A stretch of 64,000 nt of DNA from an uncultured Desulfobulbaceae bacterium (lineage in GTDB: Bacteria; Desulfobacterota; Desulfobulbia; Desulfobulbales; BM004). Both the position numbers and the translations under genes were made by a program. A model generated the notes under the pieces. That model searched no databases. It was not told the origin of the DNA and worked only from the letters and a program-made list of their open reading frames with translations. The DNA lies in assembly GCA_947259115.1 (NCBI GenBank), contig CAMYKS010000014.1:57280-121279 (forward strand), read 5' to 3'. Positions within the stretch are counted from its first letter, which is position 1. Every line of letters begins with the position of its first letter. Shown here piece by piece: positions 33,869-42,062 of the stretch.

Positions 33869-35962
33869 TTATTTTTTATCCGGCCGTATCGGGCCTTTGG
33901 GGCCCTGATTCAGGACATAATCCGGCACAACGCCTTCAAGATTTGGGAATTTATCCACCATATGAGGCAATTGCATGGCTTCCATGAAGTCCTGCTCAAA
34001 AGTCGGTTCCACGGTCAGTTCCAGATATTCAACATTCCTGGAGCACCAATTGGCTTCCACCCTCTTCTGCACGTTTAAAAGGGCAGCTCGGCAGCCATCG
34101 CCGGCGGCATTGCCGACTCCAAAGATATTTTCAATCTTACAGTCAGGGAAAAGTCCCATAACAAGCGCCTTGGTTCGATCGACATGGGTACCGAAAGCAC
34201 CGGCAATTTTAACCTTATCAACCTTCTCTACACCCATACGCTTCATCATCAGCTTGCAACCGGCATACAGTGCACCTTTTGCGAGCTGAATCTGCCTGAT
34301 ATCCTTCTGGGTGATAACAATATCCTTGTCGATACTTGATTCTTCCTTAAAGGCAAGAATAAATTCAGGCTGTCCGGTATCCGCATTTTTACGGTAGCGT
34401 GGATGACCTTTAAGGGCTTTCTTATTAAAAACGCCTGTCTTGGTAATGACCCCTGAACTGTAAAGCTCTGCCAGCACATCAAGAATACCGGAACCGCAGA
34501 TTCCCTTGGCCTTCATTTCCTCAGGCTTTGAAAATTTACGGGTGGCTTCCCGGCCGATGACCTTATAATCAACATCATGGGTTTCCGGATCGATCTCAAT
34601 TCGTTCGATGGCGCCTGGTGCGGCACGCATGCCGAAGCTCAGTTGGGCGCCCTCCATTGCCGGTCCTGTGGCGCAGGATGACGAGACCAACTTATGCCTG
34701 TTTCCCAGTATCAATTCGCCATTGGTGCCAATATCGATAATAAGCTGTGTTTCATCATGTTTATATGGCTCTTCGGCAAGCAGCACGCCGACGTTGTCTC
34801 CGCCGACAAAACCGGCTTCGTTTGGAAGCACAAAGACATATGAGGAAGGATTGATATCTAATTTCAAATCCCGGGCCCGTATATCTATGCTGTGGTGGAT
34901 AACCGGCGGAAAGGGGGCAAGACCGACATACTCAGGATTAAGGCCGAGAAGGATATGATTCATGGCAGTGTTGAAACCGATGGTAATGTCTTCGATGTCT
35001 TCTTTCGCCAGACGGAGATAGGTTTTGCCTTCTTCAGGCACTTCCTCGTATACATCTGGTCCTTTTTCGCCTTTTTTCTTTTTCTTTTTCTTTTTTGGCG
35101 GGTGCGTGTCAGCGATTGATTTACCGATCAGGTCATTCAGTCCTTCGATAATATCATCGCTCATCCTCTGCAGGCCGTCCGGTGTGGTCATGCTGAACGT
35201 AATCCGTGCCATGACATCTTCACCGTATTTACACTGCGGGTTCATGAGCGAGGCGGTGCCGATAACCTCCATGGTTTGCAGGTTGCACAAATATCCGGCA
35301 CATGTTGTGGTACCAACGTCGATCGCTATGCCGTAGGAGGCCTCAATACGTCCGGGTCTTACCCGGACAATTTCCGTATCATTCCAGACGCTCACCGTTA
35401 CCAGCCAATTTTCCTCACGTAAAGCCATGGGCAGTTGGCGCAGGGTAAGGATATCGATGGTTAAATCTGTAAGTCCGTACTCCCTTTCCAGGCCGTTGCA
35501 AAGCCGCTCAAAATCACCGATTTTATTTTCAAAAGTAGGCCCTTGCAGCTGCACGGTATAGACTTTGACTGCCGGATTGTGATCAATATGTATATCACGG
35601 GCCGCTTTGCTCACTATCTGTTTTCCAGCCCTGGATTCTTCAGGCACGAAAACAAGGATATCACCGTTGATCTTAGCAACGCAACCGAGGCGGAACCCTT
35701 TTTTCTTGCGTTCCTCATTGATAAACTTGGCTTCCTCTTCCTTCCAGGAGCTGACGTTATCCATACTGGACTGAATGTTATATTTCTCGAAATGTCCCTC
35801 TTCAATCCGTACTACGCATTTGCCGCAGACTTTCTTCTCGCCGCAAAGAGCTTCAATGTCAACCCCGAGCAGGCGGGAAGCCTCAATTATATTACTACCT
35901 TTCGGCACCTCTCCACGACGGCCGGAAGGCTGAAATATCACCATTACTTTATCATCACTCAT
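33869..35962 (-). CDS. RACo-type reductive activator of corrinoid proteins (2Fe-2S plus ASKHA, DUF4445)
   Basis: 697 residues. N-terminal 2Fe-2S ferredoxin domain (about 1-95; CGEKKVCGKC motif), a linker domain, then an actin-like ATPase ASKHA region (about 215-640) with DVGTTTCAGYL, DIGTNGELILG and GAFGTHVD. RACo/RamA proteins use ATP and a low-potential electron to reduce inactive Co(II) to Co(I) in methyl-carrying corrinoid proteins. An unusual lysine run (eight K after HPP, near residue 295) sits in a surface insertion. AGGAG precedes the ATG. The downstream target is probably the corrinoid protein encoded directly upstream (36196-36876). Confidence 0.92.
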   Translation of the reverse strand: MSDDKVMVIFQPSGRRGEVPKGSNIIEASRLLGVDIEALCGEKKVCGKCVVRIEEGHFEKYNIQSSMDNVSSWKEEEAKFINEERKKKGFRLGCVAKINGDILVFVPEESRAGKQIVSKAARDIHIDHNPAVKVYTVQLQGPTFENKIGDFERLCNGLEREYGLTDLTIDILTLRQLPMALREENWLVTVSVWNDTEIVRVRPGRIEASYGIAIDVGTTTCAGYLCNLQTMEVIGTASLMNPQCKYGEDVMARITFSMTTPDGLQRMSDDIIEGLNDLIGKSIADTHPPKKKKKKKKGEKGPDVYEEVPEEGKTYLRLAKEDIEDITIGFNTAMNHILLGLNPEYVGLAPFPPVIHHSIDIRARDLKLDINPSSYVFVLPNEAGFVGGDNVGVLLAEEPYKHDETQLIIDIGTNGELILGNRHKLVSSSCATGPAMEGAQLSFGMRAAPGAIERIEIDPETHDVDYKVIGREATRKFSKPEEMKAKGICGSGILDVLAELYSSGVITKTGVFNKKALKGHPRYRKNADTGQPEFILAFKEESSIDKDIVITQKDIRQIQLAKGALYAGCKLMMKRMGVEKVDKVKIAGAFGTHVDRTKALVMGLFPDCKIENIFGVGNAAGDGCRAALLNVQKRVEANWCSRNVEYLELTVEPTFEQDFMEAMQLPHMVDKFPNLEGVVPDYVLNQGPKGPIRPDKK

Positions 35963-36195
35963 TTATTTTCTTACTCCTCTTAGTGTTGCCTTTTACATTC
36001 TTTTATTCTGTTATGGTTGATGCCGGGATATAGTGGTAGTAATGCCCTGCAAAAAAGCTTTATTTTTTACAGGAAAAACTGCGTACACCACTCTTGCAAG
36101 CCAAATTCCACTATCCAGCCATGTTATGACTAGACAATTCCGCTGGATGGTGAAAAATAATTTATGCTACGGGTACAAAAATACGTATCGTCCAG

Positions 36196-36876
36196 CTACG
36201 CCGGGACATCTCCCTTCTGGAATTTCCGCAGCGAACTGATCATTTTAATACCTTCTGAAACAGCATTTCCTGCTGATTCTGCATAGCCGTCAGCTCCGAA
36301 CAGGTTAGCCACGTCTCTGGTCAGAGGTGCGCCGCCCAGCATGATCAGACAGTCCGGGTTTTTCTCTTTAACCATGGCAATAACCTTTTTCATGCCCAGC
36401 ATGGTTGTGGTCATCATGGCGGACATGGCCAGAACATCCGACTTGGTATCAAGCTGTTTTTCAACAAATTGTTCCAGAGGTACATCGCGGCCCAGGTCGT
36501 AGACTTCCCAACCGGCAATATCAAACATCATCTTCACCAGGTTCTTGCCGATGTCATGCACATCACCCTGGACACTGCCGAGAACAACCGATGCTTTTGG
36601 GGCATCAACATCAATCTTGACATGGGGCCTGAGGATGTCGAGTCCTGCGTAGAGTGCATCAGCGCACATCAACACTTCGGGGACAAAGTATTCGTGGGAA
36701 TCGAAAAGTTCGCCGACTTTTTCCATGCCGGCTGCAAGACCATCCATTACCCCTTCCATAGGGGTTAAAAGGTCGGGATTATCCAGGACCTTCTGGGCTG
36801 CTTCCCTGCAATCGTCCTCTTCATACTCAACTACTGCTTCTTTTAACTCTGCCAAAATTTCTTCTTTTGTAGCCAT
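36196..36876 (-). CDS. Methyltransferase corrinoid protein (canonical DxHxxG)
   Basis: 226 residues: helical cap (about 1-90) and B12-binding domain (about 93-215) with GDVHDIGKNLV, His107 as the lower cobalt ligand, SAMMTTTM and MLGGAPLT. It resembles MtaC/MtbC/MttC and the corrinoid part of CmuA. It carries a methyl group between a substrate methyltransferase and an acceptor methyltransferase. AAGGAG precedes the ATG. Immediate neighbours are a URO-D methyltransferase (13 bases upstream) and RACo downstream; MtrH is in the same run, making a full four-part methyl-transfer set. Confidence 0.93.
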   Translation of the reverse strand: MATKEEILAELKEAVVEYEEDDCREAAQKVLDNPDLLTPMEGVMDGLAAGMEKVGELFDSHEYFVPEVLMCADALYAGLDILRPHVKIDVDAPKASVVLGSVQGDVHDIGKNLVKMMFDIAGWEVYDLGRDVPLEQFVEKQLDTKSDVLAMSAMMTTTMLGMKKVIAMVKEKNPDCLIMLGGAPLTRDVANLFGADGYAESAGNAVSEGIKMISSLRKFQKGDVPA

Positions 36877-36889
36877 GTCTGTTTCTCCT

Positions 36890-37936
36890 TTAGATTCGTT
36901 TTACGGCTGGTGAAGGCTTCAGGCCATATTCATGTACAGTTTGCACATAGGTTTCCATGTTTTCTTTTTTTACATCAGGCCAGATATCACATCCGGGCCA
37001 TACAGAGTCAACACCGTCATCAATGCATTTCTTTATGACGTCGGCGACTTCAGCTGTGGATTCCATTGTTGTTAAGGTGCCGTATGGGTCAAAATTACCG
37101 AAAATCAAAATATCGTTGCCCAGTTTATTCCGGGTTTCGACAAGATCATTTTTCTGATCAACGCTTATGGCATCGGCACCGCATTCGTGCATCATCTCGA
37201 TGATCATGTCAGTGGAGCCGCAGATATGATTTACAGAAGGAATTGAGATGGCATCAAACACCTTGGTGAGATTCGGCTGGATGAGAGTTTTCCACATGCG
37301 CGGAGAAAGAAGATCGGTCCCGGACCCCATTTCCCTGACAGTGATAAAATCAACACCAAGGCTTTCATAATGTTTGCACATGTCTACGGTGACCTGGGTT
37401 ACCTGTCCGAGGAATTCTTCTATTTGATCTTTTTTCTTCTTCAACCCTTTTAACAGGATATCAAGCTCCATTATCTGGCCGCCCAGGGTAAAAGGCCCAA
37501 GAACCCAGGCGCCAATCGCCAGGTCCGGCGCATCTTTTTTAAGGATATCAAAAGCTTTATCGATGATCGGCATTCTGCCTTTGCTCATGTAATCACCCGG
37601 GATGTCAATCTCATCCAGGTCCTTCCACTTGTTGGGAACAGTCGGATAGATGATTCCTTCGGCAGCATCATACAGTGAAACTCCCCTCCCCATGGCCTCG
37701 GCCACTGCCGCCATGTCAAAAGGGATAGCAAGTCCGTCCAGGTCCCACATTTTTGCAGAGGTGAGGGCCGCGCCGGCCATCAAATCGGCGTCTTTATGGA
37801 TTTTCGCAAACTGCGTCTCCATTTTTTCAATGGCCTGAACAGTGACGGCTCCCTGGCCGCTGAAACAGGGCATCCTGTCAATCGGCTCATTTTTGAACAT
37901 TTTCATTACTCTTTCTTTTCCGGTTAGCTCTGCCAT
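36890..37936 (-). CDS. URO-D-fold methyltransferase, MtaA/CmuA type (canonical zinc site)
   Basis: 348 residues. Zinc ligands H237 and C239 (SVNHICGST) and C316 (WPGCDIWP) match in order and spacing the His-x-Cys...Cys site of MtaA/MtbA. GGAGGAG precedes the ATG. It lies between the corrinoid-protein gene and a thioredoxin-like gene, with MtrH just beyond. In CmuA and dichloromethane systems, URO-D-type enzymes methylate the corrinoid protein from a halomethane; in methanogens they move methyl to coenzyme M. As no CoM pathway is visible, a substrate:corrinoid role is favoured, but the substrate cannot be read from sequence. Confidence 0.88.
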   Translation of the reverse strand: MAELTGKERVMKMFKNEPIDRMPCFSGQGAVTVQAIEKMETQFAKIHKDADLMAGAALTSAKMWDLDGLAIPFDMAAVAEAMGRGVSLYDAAEGIIYPTVPNKWKDLDEIDIPGDYMSKGRMPIIDKAFDILKKDAPDLAIGAWVLGPFTLGGQIMELDILLKGLKKKKDQIEEFLGQVTQVTVDMCKHYESLGVDFITVREMGSGTDLLSPRMWKTLIQPNLTKVFDAISIPSVNHICGSTDMIIEMMHECGADAISVDQKNDLVETRNKLGNDILIFGNFDPYGTLTTMESTAEVADVIKKCIDDGVDSVWPGCDIWPDVKKENMETYVQTVHEYGLKPSPAVKRI

Positions 37937-37985
37937 GACTCCTCCAGTCTTATAAATTATTTAATAAGGTTATCTGTTTATTGAT

Positions 37986-38384
37986 TTATTGTTTACGTAA
38001 AAAACCTTTCTGGGCCAATGCATCCTCGATTGCCTTTTCAAGCTCAGTGGGATGCGGAACGGTTGAAAAGATTACTTTTCCGTTTATAAGGATTGTTGGT
38101 ACAGTCAACATCTTCCCGGCCTTTTCACATAAAGTCAGAAAATACTTGGCATCCTTTTCGTCCCCTTGCCTGATTACTGTCCGAATATCGATCAGACCTT
38201 CGAATTTTTCCGCAATCATATCTACTGTGTTAATCGCAAAATCATAGAGGACGCAATGGACACGTTCACAGATTATTTCGACAAGAACGGGTGCTTTTCC
38301 TGAGGCTCTGCGGGGTTGAATCGGATCATACTTTTCATCTGCAGAAAGGCGTGTCTCACAGCTGTTTTCATTATTTTCGTCCAC
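37986..38384 (-). CDS. Thioredoxin-fold protein with widened Cys spacing (CERVHC)
   Basis: 132 residues with a GTG start; AAGGAG lies 11 bases upstream. A polar N-terminal extension of ~30 residues precedes the fold. Redox-site region VEIICERVHCVLYDFA has two Cys separated by four residues, and a cis-Pro segment VPTILINGKVIFS lies near residue 95. It sits between mtrH and the URO-D gene, so it probably belongs to the same methyl-transfer unit. The widened spacing suggests metal or cluster binding rather than ordinary disulfide exchange (inference). Confidence 0.75.
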   Translation of the reverse strand: MDENNENSCETRLSADEKYDPIQPRRASGKAPVLVEIICERVHCVLYDFAINTVDMIAEKFEGLIDIRTVIRQGDEKDAKYFLTLCEKAGKMLTVPTILINGKVIFSTVPHPTELEKAIEDALAQKGFLRKQ

Positions 38385-38419
38385 TCTTTCTGTTCTCCTT
38401 GAAAAAACTTGTGTAACCC

Positions 38420-39370
38420 CTAGAGAGAACTTTTCAGCTGTTCCACAAATTCGGGGAACAGTTTGAACAAAGGATGATTCGGATCCTTTGGCAGTCGCCC
38501 TGTTTCACTGAATGCCGCTGTTGCCTGGAAAGCATTGGCCATGGCAACTGCGGGCATAACCCTCGATGCGCCTGCCATGGGGCCGGAAAATATCATGTCG
38601 TGGTAGAAAAAGGAGGCAAGGGACTCCAGGGCCGCATCTGCGGCAGCCCATCCCTTGAAGCCCCAGCTTTCCCGTGCCTGTTTCCACATGTACGAACCGT
38701 TGCTCGGAGCGCTGCCCGTGGGAAAACCCCATTTTTCCTTGATCATTTTGTTTGCCAAACCGCACAGGGCAGTTGCCGGGCCGTTCATGACGGAAGTGTC
38801 TACGAAGACACTCTCGAAATTTGCGCCCACTTTGTCAATAGCATCCAGGAGCTTCTGTGTTCCTGTAATCCTGCCCGGAGGCATCTGGTCTTCCTGGTCA
38901 AAAGCCACAAGCAGGACATGCTTGACCCCTATGTCGGCTATTTCCTTTATTTCCGTCTCAAGGTCCTGTTCCCAGACCGTGAGGCTGTTATAAAACATGC
39001 GGTCAAGAAGGCCTTTCTCCGCACAATAGGCAGCGCCTTCAAGTTTGGGTTTCATCACCCAGGCATCGACACAAAAAGGCATATCGCTGACAGAGGTGAC
39101 AAAGTCGATATATGTCTTGAATTCCGCACCTGTATTGGCAACTATATCGGCCATACCGGGCACTCCGGTTTCCTGCCAGAGTCGGTCCTGGGTCTGCAGA
39201 AGTTCTGCAGCCCTTTTTTCGTCAAACCCTTCCTTGCGTTTGCCTTCAAAGACCTTGTCTCCTTTCTGAAAGATTGATGAACAGGTAACCGTCGGGTATT
39301 CTCCCGGCTGTCCGCCAAACTTGACACCACCAACTTCGCAAACCTTTTGTTCCGTCTCAAATTGAAACAT
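38420..39370 (-). CDS. mtrH: MtrH/CmuB-type methyl-corrinoid:tetrahydrofolate methyltransferase
   Basis: About 316 residues from the ATG with AAGGAGG five bases upstream (MFQFETEQKV); the longer reading to 39391 is rejected. The N-terminus (VGGVKFGGQPGEYPTV) and pattern are those of MtrH, a TIM-barrel methyltransferase. In methanogens MtrH uses H4MPT; the bacterial relative CmuB moves methyl from the corrinoid protein to tetrahydrofolate. First gene of the minus-strand run containing URO-D, corrinoid protein and RACo, so it should deliver methyl-H4F to MetVF. H4F as the acceptor is inferred from the bacterial context and the presence of MetF. Confidence 0.88.
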   Translation of the reverse strand: MFQFETEQKVCEVGGVKFGGQPGEYPTVTCSSIFQKGDKVFEGKRKEGFDEKRAAELLQTQDRLWQETGVPGMADIVANTGAEFKTYIDFVTSVSDMPFCVDAWVMKPKLEGAAYCAEKGLLDRMFYNSLTVWEQDLETEIKEIADIGVKHVLLVAFDQEDQMPPGRITGTQKLLDAIDKVGANFESVFVDTSVMNGPATALCGLANKMIKEKWGFPTGSAPSNGSYMWKQARESWGFKGWAAADAALESLASFFYHDMIFSGPMAGASRVMPAVAMANAFQATAAFSETGRLPKDPNHPLFKLFPEFVEQLKSSL

Positions 39371-39391
39371 CCATTCCTCCTTATTCAGCAT

Positions 39392-39991
39392 TTTTCATGA
39401 TCCTTCAAACTGCTACCTCTAACCAATCCATGTGACGCAAAAACCTCCAACTACCCGATAAACATTAAAGATGGGAATTGGGAGAGACTGTGTCTGTATT
39501 ACATTTCTCCGATTTTTCTTTATAGTTATCAAAAAAACATTTCTTGTATATCGTCCAAAGGATGATTTTTTATTAAAATGAACAAAATTATTTTCAGCTT
39601 GACCGATCTTTCAGCAATACTCCCTGTGATTGCGCCTGGGAGGAATAAAATGGCCTGCTTAATGAAAAGCCGGTTCCCGGCCGAATTATTGTGCAGGATT
39701 ATATTGGGAGATTGGCTCCTAGTTCAAAAGAGAAAACAGAATAATTATGCTGAGCAGAATATTTATTTTCACAATCAGTAAGATGCTTATTGTAATAAAC
39801 ATGGCCATTTTCGTTTGACGGGAGTACAGCTATTTTTGAGCTGGTTTATTCTTTTCGATATTTAACTACAGCATTACCATTACTGCTAAAATCCCTAGAT
39901 TGTTATGGCAATTATTCCCGCAGATGGATAGATTTACATATATTGAACTGGAACAGGCAGAATATCTGACAATATGGACTGCAGGAACTAA
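39392..39991. other. 600-base divergent intergenic region (mtrH left, cobO right)
   Basis: It should carry the promoters for the methyl-transfer run (minus) and for cobO (plus). It is AT-rich. I found no cobalamin-riboswitch core, no sigma54 match and no convincing small gene; a 67-codon frame at 39578-39781 has no supporting signal. A short GCCGG/CCGGC-type stem lies near 39670. Confidence 0.5.
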
Positions 39992-40507
39992 ATGAAAGGA
40001 TACGTACATATATATACCGGCGACGGAAAAGGAAAAACAACAGCCGCACTTGGCCTGGCAATCAGGGCCGCAGGAGCCGGCTTGCAGGTTTTTCTGGCCC
40101 AGTTTGTCAAAGGGAAACAGTATAGTGAACTCAATGCCCTCAAAAGACTTGCCGACCAGATAACGGTGGAACAGTATGGTCTGCCGCGATTCCTGAACGG
40201 CAAACCGGCTGCGTCAGACATTGAAGCTGCGCGCAATGGACTTGAAAGGGTGAAATCCTCCATGCAGTCGGGACGGTTTGATGTGATTATTGTTGATGAA
40301 GGAAATGTGGCGGTTACCTATGGCCTTCTTTCGAAGCAAGATCTCCTTGATCTCATTGCCAGCAAACCTGAAGCCCTGGAGCTTGTAATCACCGGCCGGG
40401 ACGCATTGCCTGAAATTATTGACAAGGCGGATCTGGTAACCGAGATGAGGCCGGTCAAGCATTATTATAATAAAGGGGTCAATGCCAGAGTCGGAATTGA
40501 GAAATAG
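39992..40507 (+). CDS. cobO: ATP:corrinoid adenosyltransferase (CobO/BtuR type)
   Basis: 171 residues of the CobA/CobO/BtuR family: P-loop YTGDGKGKTTAA near the N-terminus, FVKGKQYSE, IVDEGNVAV near residue 105 and TGRDA near 134. It transfers the adenosyl group of ATP to Co(I) corrinoid during cobalamin assembly or salvage. It starts the plus-strand block opposite mtrH. The standard motif has DE-hNxA; here DEGNVA is close to it. Fits the corrinoid-heavy neighbourhood. Confidence 0.9.
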   Translation: MKGYVHIYTGDGKGKTTAALGLAIRAAGAGLQVFLAQFVKGKQYSELNALKRLADQITVEQYGLPRFLNGKPAASDIEAARNGLERVKSSMQSGRFDVIIVDEGNVAVTYGLLSKQDLLDLIASKPEALELVITGRDALPEIIDKADLVTEMRPVKHYYNKGVNARVGIEK

Positions 40508-40614
40508 TAACTGCTCAGCAGCACCCCATCTGTGCACGATCAGGCCGGCTCACATAGCCTTACTATAGTTCTCCGACATGCTTGCACACATCTGGAATGC
40601 TGCTGAGCAGTTAC
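40507..40614. repeat. Inverted-repeat element, copy 2 of 3 (~108 bp)
   Basis: Ends are inverted repeats (left GTAACTGCTCAGCAGCA, right TGCTGCTGAGCAGTTAC, perfect over 17 bases). It begins at the last base of the cobO stop codon. Same family as 8764-8911 and 41339-41445; it may also work as a terminator. Confidence 0.75.
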
Positions 40615-40719
40615 ATCATAGAGTTTTTTGTATCTTTAAGTAATACCTGTGAGTAGTTATGAAAAAGACACTAATAACAACTTTAGACGTTCAATACAGC
40701 ATTTCGCTAGGTAGTATAC

Positions 40720-41241
40720 ATGATCATCAACTGGCCTGAAAAATTTGCCCGCAAGGGGCATGAACTATTTCTGTCGGGATTGCCCATTGCCCTCCATTGC
40801 CATCATTATAATATGAATCTGCAGAAAACACTGGAGTCCTCTCTCGGCAGTGACGGGACTCTGCTTCTCTACCAGGCGGCCGAGGAATCAAGCTATGCCG
40901 GCTTCACTTCCTTCCTGCAGCATCACCCCAAAATTAATACGACCAAATCAAAACTGGAACTTGCCTCTACCAGTTATCAATACTGTGGGCTTGGAATAAT
41001 AAATTTCACCCAAATAGAGCCGGAAGGCGGCAGGATTGTCAGCCCCCACAGTCATCATGTTACCGGCTGGCTGGCTAAATTCGGCAAAAGGGAGACTCCT
41101 GGCTGTTTTTTTTCCAGAGGCTGGATTGCCGGTGCTCTTGCGGTGATTTATGATAAGCATATCGGCTATTACAGGGTCGATGAACTCCAGTGCAAAATGA
41201 CCCTGGCCCGGGAATGTGTTTTTGAAGTGGTAATCGCCTAG
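40720..41241 (+). CDS. V4R-like small-molecule-binding protein
   Basis: 173 residues. The fold looks like V4R/4-vinyl-reductase-type ligand-binding domains: LPIALHCHHYNMNLQKTLE near residue 23, SPHSHHVTGW near residue 107, and a C-terminal ECVFEVV strand. It has two His-rich spots (HCHH, HSHH) that could bind metal or heme. A second V4R-like gene follows after a repeat element, then a histidine kinase, so it probably senses a ligand for that system. The family call is moderate. Confidence 0.55.
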   Translation: MIINWPEKFARKGHELFLSGLPIALHCHHYNMNLQKTLESSLGSDGTLLLYQAAEESSYAGFTSFLQHHPKINTTKSKLELASTSYQYCGLGIINFTQIEPEGGRIVSPHSHHVTGWLAKFGKRETPGCFFSRGWIAGALAVIYDKHIGYYRVDELQCKMTLARECVFEVVIA

Positions 41242-41338
41242 AAATAACCTCCTTATAATGGGTTACTCCATCTTGGAAAGGTGTGTAACCGTTTATGGGG
41301 TAAATGAACAACAAAAGTGGGGTAACCTACTACGGCCT

Positions 41339-41445
41339 GTAAACGTTGAGCAGTGCCGCAGGTGCGCGAAAAAGGTCTGTGAGCTGTACTGGTGTTAAGC
41401 GAACAGGCCGATGACAAAGCAGATGTGGTGCTGCTCAACGTTTAC
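41339..41445. repeat. Inverted-repeat element, copy 3 of 3 (~107 bp)
   Basis: Ends are inverted repeats (left GTAAACGTTGAGCAGTGCC, right end GTGCTGCTCAACGTTTAC). It shares ACAGGCCGATGACA with copy 1. It lies in the 224-base gap between the two V4R-like genes, 21 bases before the second start codon. Confidence 0.75.
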
Positions 41446-41465
41446 GAAAAATTACAGGAAATCCA

Positions 41466-42062
41466 ATGGCTATTGATACAGACAAAATAGTACACGCTGT
41501 CATGCATGGCAGCAGGATCAGGGAAGAAAAAGGCATTATACCCCTGTTCGGCGTGTATTTGTCCATGATACCGGTGGAGTACTACAACAAGATCTCTTTT
41601 GGTTTTGAAAGAAAGATGGGCCAAGACGGAAGCGCTGAAAAACTGCTGGTGGCTGCCGGCCAGGAATGCGGCTATGCGACCTTCCAGGGCATCCGAAGTT
41701 CCAGGGAGTGGGACGAAGTAGTGCAGCCCATGATTGAACATACTGAAGACCAGATCTATTGTTTTGTCTCAATTGCAATAGCTTTTGGATGGGGCGATTT
41801 AGCAGTGGAAGAATTGATTCCGCACGAAAAACTGGTTGTCCGCGCCAGTGATTCATATGAGGCCAGAGGGTATTGGGATGCCTACGGCAAGGCAGATGCA
41901 GGGAAATGTTATATGTTAAGAGGTGTAGCCGCCGCATTTATGGACCTGGTCTATGGTGCTGAATACCCCGACGGCTGTTTTCAATATACGGCAATAGAGA
42001 CGTTTTGCCAGGCCAAAGGAGACCCGCATTGTGAGTTTGTTGCACGAAAAGCGGCCCTCTAG
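41466..42062 (+). CDS. V4R-domain protein
   Basis: 198 residues ending in a typical V4R signature: EYPDGCFQYTAIETFCQAKGDPHCEFVA near residues 166-193, with three cysteines. V4R domains bind small molecules (aromatics, bacteriochlorophyll intermediates) and often sit in regulators. The 3' end overlaps the start of the histidine kinase by 32 bases, so the two are coupled. It is probably the input protein for the kinase. Ligand unknown. Confidence 0.75.
   Translation: MAIDTDKIVHAVMHGSRIREEKGIIPLFGVYLSMIPVEYYNKISFGFERKMGQDGSAEKLLVAAGQECGYATFQGIRSSREWDEVVQPMIEHTEDQIYCFVSIAIAFGWGDLAVEELIPHEKLVVRASDSYEARGYWDAYGKADAGKCYMLRGVAAAFMDLVYGAEYPDGCFQYTAIETFCQAKGDPHCEFVARKAAL

Noticed and set aside
39578..39781. 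A 67-codon frame in the mtrH-cobO gap
   Set aside because: No ribosome binding site, no recognisable sequence and an AT-rich composition; likely chance.
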